Source: an uncultured Pelagibacteraceae bacterium
GTDB taxonomy: Bacteria > Pseudomonadota > Alphaproteobacteria > Pelagibacterales > Pelagibacteraceae
Reading direction: 5' to 3'
Assembly: GCA_902538525.1 (NCBI GenBank)
Contig: CACBFA010000007.1
Span: 1-37,474, forward strand
DNA: 37,474 nucleotides
The notes under the pieces were generated by a model that had not been told where the DNA came from, ran no database searches, and was given only the letters and a program-made list of their open reading frames with translations. This document shows, piece after piece, positions 23,312 through 32,116 of this stretch (position 1 is the first letter of the stretch; every line of letters begins with the position of its first letter). A program made the translations under genes and the position numbers.

Positions 23312-23415
23312 AAAACTTAAGTAAATCAGCGGTTTTTTCTTATTATGCATAGATGATATGCAAATATGTAATTGCTTTAATTTGGTTACAATTTCATTAT
23401 GAAGTATTGGATCTA

Positions 23416-24183
23416 ATGATTTCAAAATATGTAGAGACGCTAATTTTATCAATTATTCAAGGAATATCTGAATTTATTCCAGTTAGCTCGTCTGCACATC
23501 TTTTAATTATATCAAGATTGAGTGACTTCAATGTTAGCAACCTACAATTAGATATTAGTCTGCATTTAGGTTCTTTGTTAGCAATTATTTTATTTTTTAG
23601 AAAAGAGTTAATAAATATCATTAATAATAAAAAAATATTTCTACTAATAATTCTTGGGTCTATACCATTAGTTATTGTTGGTTATATTTTTTACTCCACA
23701 AATTTAATTGATCAATTTAGAAACTTAAAAGTTGTCGCTTGGACAACTTTGATTTTTGGAATTTTATTATACTTTTCAGATAAGTTTGAATTGAAAAATA
23801 AAATTTCTTCAGAATTAAATATTAAAAGTATTATTATCATAGGGTTATTTCAGATTTTAGCTATTATTCCAGGAGTCAGTAGATCAGGTATAGTAATTAC
23901 AGCTTCAAGATTTTTAAAATTTGACAGAGTTGAATCATCAAAGATAGCTTTTTATTTGTCTATTCCAGCCTTAGCAGGTGCAAGTGTTTTGGGATTTAAA
24001 GATGTTATTGATGATCAAATAAATTTTGATGCTATATTTATTTTTTCTACTTCAGCTTCATTATTATTTTCTTATTTTACAATTAAATATTTTCTTATTT
24101 ATGTTAAAATGTTTAGTTTGAGTTTTTTTGTTATTTATAGAATAGTTTTAAGCATTATTCTTTTTTCAATTATTTACTTATGA
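23416..24183 (+). CDS. uppP: Undecaprenyl-diphosphatase (UppP/BacA)
   Basis: Integral membrane phosphatase of 255 residues that recycles undecaprenyl pyrophosphate to the carrier lipid for peptidoglycan and polysaccharide synthesis. Both catalytic regions are present: IQGISEFIPVSSSAHLL near the N-terminus and PGVSRSGI in the middle. About eight hydrophobic segments are visible. The frame is open from ATG 23353, but the 21 extra residues (MICKYVIALIW...) do not resemble the family, and UppP proteins normally begin just before the first helix, so ATG 23416 is preferred. The 3' end overlaps the stop of the convergent EamA gene by 6 nt. Confidence 0.93.
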   Translation: MISKYVETLILSIIQGISEFIPVSSSAHLLIISRLSDFNVSNLQLDISLHLGSLLAIILFFRKELINIINNKKIFLLIILGSIPLVIVGYIFYSTNLIDQFRNLKVVAWTTLIFGILLYFSDKFELKNKISSELNIKSIIIIGLFQILAIIPGVSRSGIVITASRFLKFDRVESSKIAFYLSIPALAGASVLGFKDVIDDQINFDAIFIFSTSASLLFSYFTIKYFLIYVKMFSLSFFVIYRIVLSIILFSIIYL

Positions 24184-25065
24184 TTTTTTAGACTTTGGAG
24201 CAATTTGAGAAAATATTACAGCAATAAGAATTAATACACATCCTATAATATTATTTATGTTAAGAACTTGACTTAAAATAATCCATCCAGCAATTGTTGC
24301 AAAGACACCTTCAAGAGAGTAAATTATTGCTGCTGGAGCTTCTTCAATATTTTTTTGTGCAAACATTTGTAAAGTAAAAGCAATTCCTCCAGATAAAACG
24401 CCTGCGTATAATATTGAACTATACTCAGTTAAAATTTTTGTAATAACTACTTCCTCTAAAATAAAAGCAAATATAAGAGATAAACCAAAAACAAGAGCTG
24501 CTTGTAATGCCGCATAAAAAATTGGTATATTAAATTTCTCCATAAATTTTCCAGCGAAAATTATATGTAAAGCCCAAAATAGTGAGCATAGAATAACTAA
24601 AGCATCACCTATCATAATTTCTGAGTTTGAAAAATCACTTAATAGGTAAACACCTATTATACATAAACCTATTGAAGGCCAAAGACTCCAATGGACTTTA
24701 ATAGAATAAATAAAAAATAATAAAATTGGAACTAATGGAACGTAAAAAACTGTAAAAAAAGCTGCATTAGCTATATTCGTGTATTGTAATGCGGCTTGCT
24801 GCAAGTAGGTGCCCAAAAATAATGATATACCCATTAAAAATAAATATTTTAAAAATAATTTTTTATTAGAATTGATTTCATAATTAATTTTTTTTCTTTC
24901 TAAAATTAAAGCAATGGGTAGGACTGTAAGAAAACCAACAAAAAATCTAGATGCATTGAATGTTAATGGACCAATATTGTCCATGCCTGTGTCTTGAGCA
25001 ATGAAAGCAGTGCCCCAAATAAATGTTGTTATCAAAGCGCATATAAGCGATGTAGTTTTGGACAT
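24178..25065 (-). CDS. EamA/DMT-family transporter (RhaT-like permease)
   Basis: Membrane protein of 295 residues with about ten transmembrane helices arranged as two repeated EamA units; the first begins ALITTFIWGTAFIAQD and the second near GDALVILCSLFWALHIIFAG. The C-terminal repeat has EEAPAAIIYSLEGVFATIAGW, a well-conserved EamA signature. Members export or import small metabolites such as amino acids; the substrate cannot be predicted here. It is the last gene after the dioxygenase, 14 nt downstream, and so probably in the aceE-aceF operon. It converges on uppP with overlapping stops. Confidence 0.87.
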   Translation of the reverse strand: MSKTTSLICALITTFIWGTAFIAQDTGMDNIGPLTFNASRFFVGFLTVLPIALILERKKINYEINSNKKLFLKYLFLMGISLFLGTYLQQAALQYTNIANAAFFTVFYVPLVPILLFFIYSIKVHWSLWPSIGLCIIGVYLLSDFSNSEIMIGDALVILCSLFWALHIIFAGKFMEKFNIPIFYAALQAALVFGLSLIFAFILEEVVITKILTEYSSILYAGVLSGGIAFTLQMFAQKNIEEAPAAIIYSLEGVFATIAGWIILSQVLNINNIIGCVLILIAVIFSQIAPKSKKS

Positions 25066-25079
25066 TAATTTAATTAAAT

Positions 25080-26177
25080 TTAGATAATATTATTCATTCT
25101 ACAACAGCTATCAAAATCTTCTTTGTTGATATAGCAACCAGCCATTTTTCTTATACCTGAAAATGCACCTCTACCATGCATTACTCTCCAATTATTAAAA
25201 ATTAGTAATTCACCAGGTTTTAAAATATGCCTCCACTGATATTGCTTTTGGTTTGCCATCGTATCAAATACTTTAATTGCTTTATAAAAATTAATTGTTT
25301 TCTGATTAGTTTCTCTAAAAGGTGCTCTATCGTAATTGTTAAAACTAATTTGATCAAAATTATTTTTTTCATTTAATTTTATTATTGGTCTTTTTGCCTC
25401 AAGGCGAACACCATCACCAATATAAGAACCTTTAACTTTTGTATTTGTTAAAGTTTTAAAATGTTTTTTATATTTTTGTTTGATTTCATTTGCCAATTTA
25501 AATCCATCTACCATTATAGAGTCTCCCCCCTTAGCCTCATACTTACAACAAAGCAGTAATTGTAAACCCGGAGCATCATTGCTATATGTAGAGTCTGTAT
25601 GTGGTCTCAGTTCTTGGTTTGAATATGCACTGTCTGCTTTTTTATTATTTGATTCAAAGGTCCACAATCCTCCAAAAATTGAATTTCTGACATAACCTAT
25701 TTTTTTAGCTATATATTCAACAGAGTTTAAATTCTTTGAACAATTTCTTACGACTGCAAAACCATATATGTGGATTTTTTTTAATAAATTTTTAAATCCA
25801 ACTTTAGTTTGTAATTGCTTATAGTTAATAAAAATTTGATTTTTTATGTCTTTATCTTTCCAAAATTGAGTATCACTTTTAGTTTCTTCTCTTTTTAAAG
25901 AATTTTTTTTTAAAAATTCATATGAATATTTGGTTGGTTTATTTTCATCAGACCATAATATTTCAATAAATTTCCCTTTTTTTAATAATTTTGCTTTTTT
26001 AACTTTGATATTAATGTCTAAATTTGCGGTATAAGTTATTCTTTGATTGGTTTTAAAATCCCAGTTTTCTTTATTTTTAATATGATCTCTTAACCAAATA
26101 TTAGGAAATATTTCAAACTTGTTGTCATTAAAGTAAAATACAGTTTTATTATTTAAAAGTTTAAAATTTTTAATCAT
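25080..26177 (-). CDS. Gamma-butyrobetaine hydroxylase-like Fe(II)/2-oxoglutarate dioxygenase
   Basis: Protein of 365 residues with the TauD/GBBH fold. Iron ligands are H193-x-D195 (RPHTDSTYSND) and distal H334 (WRVMHGRGAF), with R343 a likely 2-oxoglutarate anchor. The N-terminal small domain keeps IWLRDH (about 27-32), as in gamma-butyrobetaine and trimethyllysine hydroxylases. It lacks the cysteine cluster that usually follows and binds zinc. The ATG overlaps the aceF stop as ATGA, so expression is coupled to pyruvate dehydrogenase. Likely substrates are trimethylammonium or related amino acid compounds, but this is inference. Family membership is clear; reaction unknown. Confidence 0.85.
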   Translation of the reverse strand: MIKNFKLLNNKTVFYFNDNKFEIFPNIWLRDHIKNKENWDFKTNQRITYTANLDINIKVKKAKLLKKGKFIEILWSDENKPTKYSYEFLKKNSLKREETKSDTQFWKDKDIKNQIFINYKQLQTKVGFKNLLKKIHIYGFAVVRNCSKNLNSVEYIAKKIGYVRNSIFGGLWTFESNNKKADSAYSNQELRPHTDSTYSNDAPGLQLLLCCKYEAKGGDSIMVDGFKLANEIKQKYKKHFKTLTNTKVKGSYIGDGVRLEAKRPIIKLNEKNNFDQISFNNYDRAPFRETNQKTINFYKAIKVFDTMANQKQYQWRHILKPGELLIFNNWRVMHGRGAFSGIRKMAGCYINKEDFDSCCRMNNII

Positions 26178-27457
26178 TGCTTAGCTAGTTTGTAGGCAAA
26201 GTTTTTACCAAGGTTATTTTTTAATTCATTATTAAATCTTGAACCCTCAGCACCGTCAATAATTCTATGATCGTAAGAGAGAGATAAAGGCAACATTGTT
26301 CTAGGTTTAAATTGTCCATCAATATAAACAGGTTTAATATAAGTCCTTCCAATTCCTAAAATAGCAACCTCAGGATAATTTATTATAGGAGTAAAATAAG
26401 TTCCTCCAATGCCACCTAGGCTTGTTATAGTTATGGATCCTCCGTAAAATTCTTTTTTATCTATCTTCAAATTTCTACAATCATCACTTACTTTTTTAAG
26501 ATCCTTACTTATTTGATCTATATTCTTTTGGTTGGCATTTCTTATTTTAGGCACCATTAATCCGTTGGGAGTATCAACTGCAATTCCTACGTGAAAGTAT
26601 TTTTTTAAAGTTATTTTTCCATTTTCAATATTATCAATTGAACTATTAAATCTTGGAAAAACTTTCAAAGCTTCCACAACTGCCTTTATAATAAATGCCA
26701 AAGGAGTAATTTTCTTTTTCTCTCCAGTAAAAGTATCAGTCAAATTTTGTCTAAATTCTTCCAATTCCGTAATATCTGCTTCATCACAACTAGTAACATG
26801 CGGAATTGTTTGCCAAGAATTTGATAAATGTGGAGCAGCAATTCTTTTAATTCTTGGTATATCTTGAATTTCTACATCTCCAAAATCAGCATGATTATAT
26901 TCTGAGGCTTTTATAGATTGAGCCTTCTTTTCTTCTTGAGGTTTATTAAAATTAGAAGATACAAATTTTTTTATATCTTCTTCAACAATTCTTCCTGATC
27001 TTTCTGATCCAGTAACATTATTAATATCAACACCAAGTTCCCTCGCAAATTTTCTAGTTTTTGGGCTAGCAAGTGCTTTGCTTGATTTGAATATACTGAC
27101 TCTATTATTTTGCAATATTTCTTTTGGTTTTGAAATTACTTTTTCAGGAGGTTTTTGTATAATAGTTTCTTCTTTAATCTCTTTGACCTCTTCTTCAATT
27201 TGCTCAACTGGTTTTTCTACTTCTGAACCAATTATTAGTATTGATGAGCCCTCTGAAACTTTATCACCAACTTTTAAATTAACCTTTTTAACATTACCTG
27301 AGTATGGACTAGGAATCTCGACACTTGATTTATCACTTTCAATGGTAATTATTGGGTCATCTTTATTAATATTTGATCCTGCTTCTATTAATACCTCAAT
27401 TACTTCAACATCTTTAAAATCACCAATGTTAGGAACTAATACTTCTTTCTCGCTCAT
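26174..27457 (-). CDS. aceF: Dihydrolipoamide acetyltransferase (E2 of pyruvate dehydrogenase)
   Basis: E2 core of 427 residues with a single N-terminal lipoyl domain (lipoylated K43 in ESDKSSVEIP), a linker, a peripheral-subunit-binding domain (about 127-165, ASPKTRKFARELGVDINNV), and a catalytic domain ending with the active site SYDHRIIDGAEGSRF. It transfers acetyl groups to CoA. Many E2 partners of homodimeric E1 have two or three lipoyl domains; this one has one, while the upstream E1 carries another. The ATG overlaps the aceE stop by one base. No lpd (E3) gene is in the window. Confidence 0.94.
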   Translation of the reverse strand: MSEKEVLVPNIGDFKDVEVIEVLIEAGSNINKDDPIITIESDKSSVEIPSPYSGNVKKVNLKVGDKVSEGSSILIIGSEVEKPVEQIEEEVKEIKEETIIQKPPEKVISKPKEILQNNRVSIFKSSKALASPKTRKFARELGVDINNVTGSERSGRIVEEDIKKFVSSNFNKPQEEKKAQSIKASEYNHADFGDVEIQDIPRIKRIAAPHLSNSWQTIPHVTSCDEADITELEEFRQNLTDTFTGEKKKITPLAFIIKAVVEALKVFPRFNSSIDNIENGKITLKKYFHVGIAVDTPNGLMVPKIRNANQKNIDQISKDLKKVSDDCRNLKIDKKEFYGGSITITSLGGIGGTYFTPIINYPEVAILGIGRTYIKPVYIDGQFKPRTMLPLSLSYDHRIIDGAEGSRFNNELKNNLGKNFAYKLAKQ

Positions 27458-30400
27458 TATAATTTTGTAGGCATAGGCTTGTCTTTATCAATTTTATATT
27501 TTTTAATTGCATCTACCGCATGTTTAGAAGCAATTAATTGTTCATTAGATAAAATACTTAATCCGTATGCAACTATATGTTCTTTGTCGACTTCAAAAAA
27601 TTTTCTTAGATTTTTTCTTGTGTCACTTCTGCCAAATCCATCTGTACCCAACGAATAAAAACTTTTATTTATGTAAGGTCTAATTTGGTCAGAATTCATT
27701 CTCATGTAATCTGAAGCTGCTAAAATAGGACCTTCGGTTTTTCCAAGGCATTTTTCAACGTAAGAAATTTTTTTCTCTTCTCCCGGATTAAGCAAGTTAT
27801 ACCTCTCTGTTTCAAGTCCATCTCTTCTTAATTCATTAAAACTGGTAACACTCCACACTTCACTATCTACTTGATATTCATTTTGTAAAATTTCTGCTGC
27901 TTCTATCATCTCTCTTAAAATTGTTCCTGAGCCCAATAATTGAATCTTATTCTTTTTATTCTTATTGAAATCTTTAATTTTATACATCCCTTTTAATATG
28001 CCTTCTTCACAATCTTTAGGCATCTCTGGATGAGAATAATTTTCATTCATTGTTGTAATGTAGTAAAAAATATTTTCATGTTTTTCATGCATTCTTCTTA
28101 AACCTTCTTTAAAAATTGTAGCTAATTCATAATGAAAAGTTGGATCATAAGAAACACAATTTGGAATTGTTGATGCTAATAAATGACTATGACCATCTTG
28201 GTGTTGAAGACCTTCTCCAGCCAAAGTTGTTCTTCCAGCTGTAGCTCCAATTAGAAATCCTCTTGTTTGACTATCTCCAGCCGCCCAAGCAAAATCTCCA
28301 GTTCTTTGAAAACCAAACATAGAGTAAAAAAGATAAATTGGTATCATTTCAATATCGTGGTTTGAATACGATGTTCCTGCAGCTATCCATGATGCCATGG
28401 ATCCAGCCTCATTTATACCTTCCTCTAAAACTTGACCACTTTTTTCTTCCTTATAAGAACTTAATTGAGCTGAGTCCTCTGGCTCATATTTTTGACCTTC
28501 GTGCGCATATATACCTATTTTTTGGAAAAAACCTTCCATACCAAATGTTCTTGCTTCATCAGGGATTATTGGAACAAGTCTTGGAGCAACATTTTTATCT
28601 CTTAGCAAATTAGTCAACATCCTAACAAGTGCCATAGTAGTTGACATTTCTTTTTCACCAGTTGATTTTTTCATAAAGTCAAAAATATCATTACTTGGTG
28701 TTTTGATTGGCTTCGAAAAAGATGATCTCTCGGGAATATATCCTCCTAAAGCTAATCTTCTTTTTTTTAAGTATTTTATTTCCTCTGAATTTTCATCGGG
28801 TCTAAAGTATTCTATATTTTTGACTTGTTCATCTGTTAATGGAACATCAAATCTATCTCTGTAATATAGTAAATCATCTACACCTAATTTTTTTTGTTGG
28901 TGGGTTGTATTTATACTTTCACCAGATTTTCCCATACCATATCCTTTAATTGTTTTAGCTAATATGACTGTTGGTCTGTCTTTTGTATTAACAGCTTTAT
29001 GATAAGCAGCATAAACTTTATGTGGGTCGTGACCACCTCTATTTAATTTCCAAATATCGCTATCCGTATAACTTGTAACTAAATTTTTAAGCTCAGGGTA
29101 TTTCCCAAAGAAGTTATCTCTAACGTATAAACCACCCTTTGCTTTAAAGGCTTGATATTCCCCATCAACTGCTTCGTTCATTCTTTTTACAAGTAAACCT
29201 GATTTATCATTTGCTAGTAAAGGATCCCAATATGATCCCCAAATGACTTTTATTACATTCCATCCAGCTCCTCTAAAAATTCCCTCTAATTCTTGAATAA
29301 TTTTACCATTGCCTCTTACTGGACCATCTAATCTTTGGAGGTTGCAGTTCACAACATAAATCAAGTTATCTAACTTTTCTCTTGCTGCTAAACCAATAGA
29401 CCCTAAAGCTTCTGGCTCATCTATTTCACCATCTCCTAAGAAAGACCAAACTTTCCTATTCTCATCTTTTATTAATTTTCTATTAATAAGATATTTCATG
29501 AATCTTGCCTGATAAGTTGCCATCATTGGTCCAAGACCCATGGAAACAGTTGGAAACTGCCAAAACTTTGGCATAAGCCATGGATGGGGATAAGATGATA
29601 AACCACCTGGGTAAACTTCCTGTCTGAATCTATCTAATTGCTTCTCGTCAAGTCTTCCTTCCAAAAAAGCTCTAGCATAAATTCCTGGTGCTGAATGTCC
29701 TTGGAAGTAAATTAAATCTCCACCAAAATTATTGTTTTTAGCCCTCCAAAAATGATTCATTCCTATATCATAAAGAGTTGCTGCAGAAGCAAATGTTCCA
29801 ATGTGACCTCCTAATGAAGGATCTCTCATGTTTGCTCTTACAACCATCACCGCTGAATTCCATCGAATTAATGCTCTGATTTTTCTCTCAATATTTTGAT
29901 CACCTGAAGATTTTATCTCTTCATCTACTGGTATAGTATTTATATAAGGTGTATTTTGTGTATAAGGTATGTTTGATCCTTCTTTATATGCCTGATCAAT
30001 TAATTGTTTGATTAAAAAATGAGCTCTCTCAGGACCTCCAGAATGTACAACTGCAGACAAAGAATCGAGCCATTCCTTTGTTTCAACAGGATCGATATCA
30101 TTTTTAACAGTTATGTTAGATTTTTCCTTAACTTCTAAATTATTAATACTTTCTTCATGAATTTCTCTTCTCTGTATATTTTCTAATTCTAGATTTACAT
30201 TTTTATTTTGATCTTCAGCCTCAGAAATTATTTTTTCAGTATGCGTAGGAATTTTATCATTATTATTCTTTTCAATTTGATCATGTGTTGATGATAAAGT
30301 TAAAATTAGGTCACCTTTTGATACTTTATCACCAATCTTTATGTTGATACTATCTACGGTTCCGCTGGTTGTTGAAGGCACTTCCACACTTGACTTGTCA

Positions 30401-30519
30401 CTTTCCAATGTAATTACTGGATCATTTTTTTCAATTTTATCACCAGTTTTTACAAGAATTTCGATGATTTCAACCTCTTCAAAATCGCCAATATCCGGTA
30501 CTAATAATTTTTCAATCAT
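27457..30519 (-). CDS. aceE: Pyruvate dehydrogenase E1 (homodimeric type) with N-terminal lipoyl domain
   Basis: Protein of 1020 residues: a lipoyl domain (about 1-78; lysine K42 in ESDKSSVEVP), a charged Glu/Asn/Lys-rich linker (about 79-136), and a full-length AceE from about 137 (DPVETKEWLDSL) to the end. The thiamine diphosphate motif is FLGDGEIDEPEALG followed by VNCNLQRLDG; INTIPV, YFQGHSAPGIYARAFLEG and PTVSMGLGP are further E1 signatures. The C-terminal part after residue 137 has about the usual AceE length (near 885). The enzyme decarboxylates pyruvate and reductively acetylates lipoyl groups. A lipoyl domain on E1 is atypical and resembles the one in the adjacent aceF. First gene of the operon with aceF, dioxygenase and transporter. 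Confidence 0.95.
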   Translation of the reverse strand: MIEKLLVPDIGDFEEVEIIEILVKTGDKIEKNDPVITLESDKSSVEVPSTTSGTVDSINIKIGDKVSKGDLILTLSSTHDQIEKNNNDKIPTHTEKIISEAEDQNKNVNLELENIQRREIHEESINNLEVKEKSNITVKNDIDPVETKEWLDSLSAVVHSGGPERAHFLIKQLIDQAYKEGSNIPYTQNTPYINTIPVDEEIKSSGDQNIERKIRALIRWNSAVMVVRANMRDPSLGGHIGTFASAATLYDIGMNHFWRAKNNNFGGDLIYFQGHSAPGIYARAFLEGRLDEKQLDRFRQEVYPGGLSSYPHPWLMPKFWQFPTVSMGLGPMMATYQARFMKYLINRKLIKDENRKVWSFLGDGEIDEPEALGSIGLAAREKLDNLIYVVNCNLQRLDGPVRGNGKIIQELEGIFRGAGWNVIKVIWGSYWDPLLANDKSGLLVKRMNEAVDGEYQAFKAKGGLYVRDNFFGKYPELKNLVTSYTDSDIWKLNRGGHDPHKVYAAYHKAVNTKDRPTVILAKTIKGYGMGKSGESINTTHQQKKLGVDDLLYYRDRFDVPLTDEQVKNIEYFRPDENSEEIKYLKKRRLALGGYIPERSSFSKPIKTPSNDIFDFMKKSTGEKEMSTTMALVRMLTNLLRDKNVAPRLVPIIPDEARTFGMEGFFQKIGIYAHEGQKYEPEDSAQLSSYKEEKSGQVLEEGINEAGSMASWIAAGTSYSNHDIEMIPIYLFYSMFGFQRTGDFAWAAGDSQTRGFLIGATAGRTTLAGEGLQHQDGHSHLLASTIPNCVSYDPTFHYELATIFKEGLRRMHEKHENIFYYITTMNENYSHPEMPKDCEEGILKGMYKIKDFNKNKKNKIQLLGSGTILREMIEAAEILQNEYQVDSEVWSVTSFNELRRDGLETERYNLLNPGEEKKISYVEKCLGKTEGPILAASDYMRMNSDQIRPYINKSFYSLGTDGFGRSDTRKNLRKFFEVDKEHIVAYGLSILSNEQLIASKHAVDAIKKYKIDKDKPMPTKL

Positions 30520-30616
30520 TTAATTGTTTATATATATATAATATTTTAGTTTAATAGGTGTATTTTTAGACCATTACTAAATTTTGTTATAAATTTTTGA
30601 GGAATAGATTATATTA

Positions 30617-30693
30617 GCGCCTGTAGCTCAATTGGATAGAGCGCTTGGCTACGGACCAGGAGGTTCTGGGTTCAAATCCTAGCAGGCGCACCA
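30617..30693 (+). tRNA. tRNA-Arg (anticodon ACG)
   Basis: A complete cloverleaf: acceptor GCGCCTG pairs with CAGGCGC, D stem GCTC/GAGC, anticodon loop CTACGGA with ACG at 30651-30653, T loop TTCAAAT, discriminator A and CCA encoded (30691-30693). The ACG anticodon is normally edited to ICG by TadA and reads CGU/CGC/CGA. The next gene starts only 16 nt after the CCA, so the tRNA may be excised from a shared transcript. Confidence 0.97.
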
Positions 30694-30709
30694 ATAATAT
30701 TTATTATAA

Positions 30710-32116
30710 ATGATGAAAATCAGTAAATTAGATAAGTATTTAAAAATTTGGTTTTTTGTATCAGTAAATTTAATATTAATTTTTTCTGCGTGGGTATTGA
30801 AGCTCATAATTTATAAAATAGGTCACGATGTTAAGATCTATTCAGATTTAATAAAATTTATTCCTTATATAATTTTTTTTTCTTCAATAGTCATTTTAAA
30901 ATTTAGTAAACACATAACTTTTTTTATATTTTATTTTTCAATTTATGTTGGTTTTTTATTATTTGACACAAATTACAAAAATATAAATTTTAAAGTAGAA
31001 ACTTTTATAAAATCAAATTCTGTAACATTCGCTCTTATTCAAAGCAGTAAGAAAATTTTAAAAAAAAATAAAAAAAATGTGCTTGATTTGAATGATATTT
31101 ATTTAAATAAAACATTTGATAAGAATATACTTTTAAGACAAGATAACTTTCCTGATATTTATGTTGCAAATAATAAAATAAAATTGAAAAAAATCTTAAA
31201 AAAAGACAATTCTTCGAATGCTTTGCCTTTGCTTATTCACAAAAAAGAAGATGGATATATACTAACTTATTTTGACTATTCTAAATTAAATAAAGTCAGT
31301 CTAGATAAAAATTTTGAAATTACAGAATATTTTTGGAAAAAAAAACATCAAACAGTTTTTCATCATTGGGGTGATTTATATAATAATAAAATTTATATTC
31401 TAGGTAGTAATACAAAGTCATTTCCAAATGACCATCAATTACTTTATGAAAATAACTTTAAAAATTGCTCAGACGGTTGGTTTCTAAATGAGACGATTGA
31501 AATTATTGATTATGAAGATGGTTCCTTAATTAAAAGAATTGAAATAATGGATAAATTATCAAAGATAAAAGAAATTAATAATCCTAATTTTAATCTAATA
31601 TGTCAAGACCCTTCACATAGTAATGATATAAGAATTATAAAAGATGAAAAAATATCTGAATATTTTCCTGATGGAAAAGTTGGAGATATCTTAATAAGTG
31701 TAAGACATTTTAACAGCATAATATTATTAGACAAAGATAGTTATGAGATAAAATGGTATGTTGTTGGCAAAACTGAATGGCAACACTCACCTAAAATTAC
31801 ATCTGAAGGAACGATATTTGTATTTGATAATTTGGGATCAAACCCAATTAATGGATTGAGTAGAATAGTTTCTATCGATATAAAAACTAAAAATATAATT
31901 GGTATATATGAGTCCAGTGATTTTAATGATTTTTTTGAATCAGAGTCTGGAGGCAGATTACAATTTGAGGATAATATTATGTATATAATTGAGACAAATA
32001 AAGCGAAGATGTTTTCAATAGAATGTGAAAACTTAATTTATTTTGAAAATTGTAGAAAAGTGAATATATTTGAAAATAATACTAAATCTGATTTATTCTT
32101 TGCACATGTTTTTTAA
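30710..32116 (+). CDS. Membrane-anchored arylsulfotransferase (ASST)-like protein
   Basis: Protein of 468 residues. Three hydrophobic helices occupy roughly 9-37, 45-63 and 67-84, followed by a large soluble domain, probably periplasmic. The soluble part resembles the ASST/Arylsulfotran_2 beta-propeller family: DPSHSNDIRII, VGDILISVRHFNSIILLD, KWYVVGKTEWQHSP, GTIFVFDNLGSNP and SRIVSID are in the family's typical order. True ASSTs transfer sulfate between phenolic compounds without PAPS; the conserved catalytic His cannot be confirmed by eye, so the protein could be a non-catalytic homologue. It begins MM; ATG 30713 is an equivalent start. It follows tRNA-Arg and overlaps the convergent sulfotransferase by 4 nt. 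Confidence 0.7.
   Translation: MMKISKLDKYLKIWFFVSVNLILIFSAWVLKLIIYKIGHDVKIYSDLIKFIPYIIFFSSIVILKFSKHITFFIFYFSIYVGFLLFDTNYKNINFKVETFIKSNSVTFALIQSSKKILKKNKKNVLDLNDIYLNKTFDKNILLRQDNFPDIYVANNKIKLKKILKKDNSSNALPLLIHKKEDGYILTYFDYSKLNKVSLDKNFEITEYFWKKKHQTVFHHWGDLYNNKIYILGSNTKSFPNDHQLLYENNFKNCSDGWFLNETIEIIDYEDGSLIKRIEIMDKLSKIKEINNPNFNLICQDPSHSNDIRIIKDEKISEYFPDGKVGDILISVRHFNSIILLDKDSYEIKWYVVGKTEWQHSPKITSEGTIFVFDNLGSNPINGLSRIVSIDIKTKNIIGIYESSDFNDFFESESGGRLQFEDNIMYIIETNKAKMFSIECENLIYFENCRKVNIFENNTKSDLFFAHVF

Noticed and set aside
23353..23415. Longer N-terminus for uppP from ATG 23353
   Set aside because: The 21 extra residues do not match UppP, whose first helix normally begins within a few residues of the start.
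30520..30616. Riboswitch or leader RNA upstream of aceE and tRNA-Arg
   Set aside because: The 97-nt spacer is AT-rich without a clear stem-loop; TATATATATA resembles a -10 region at most.
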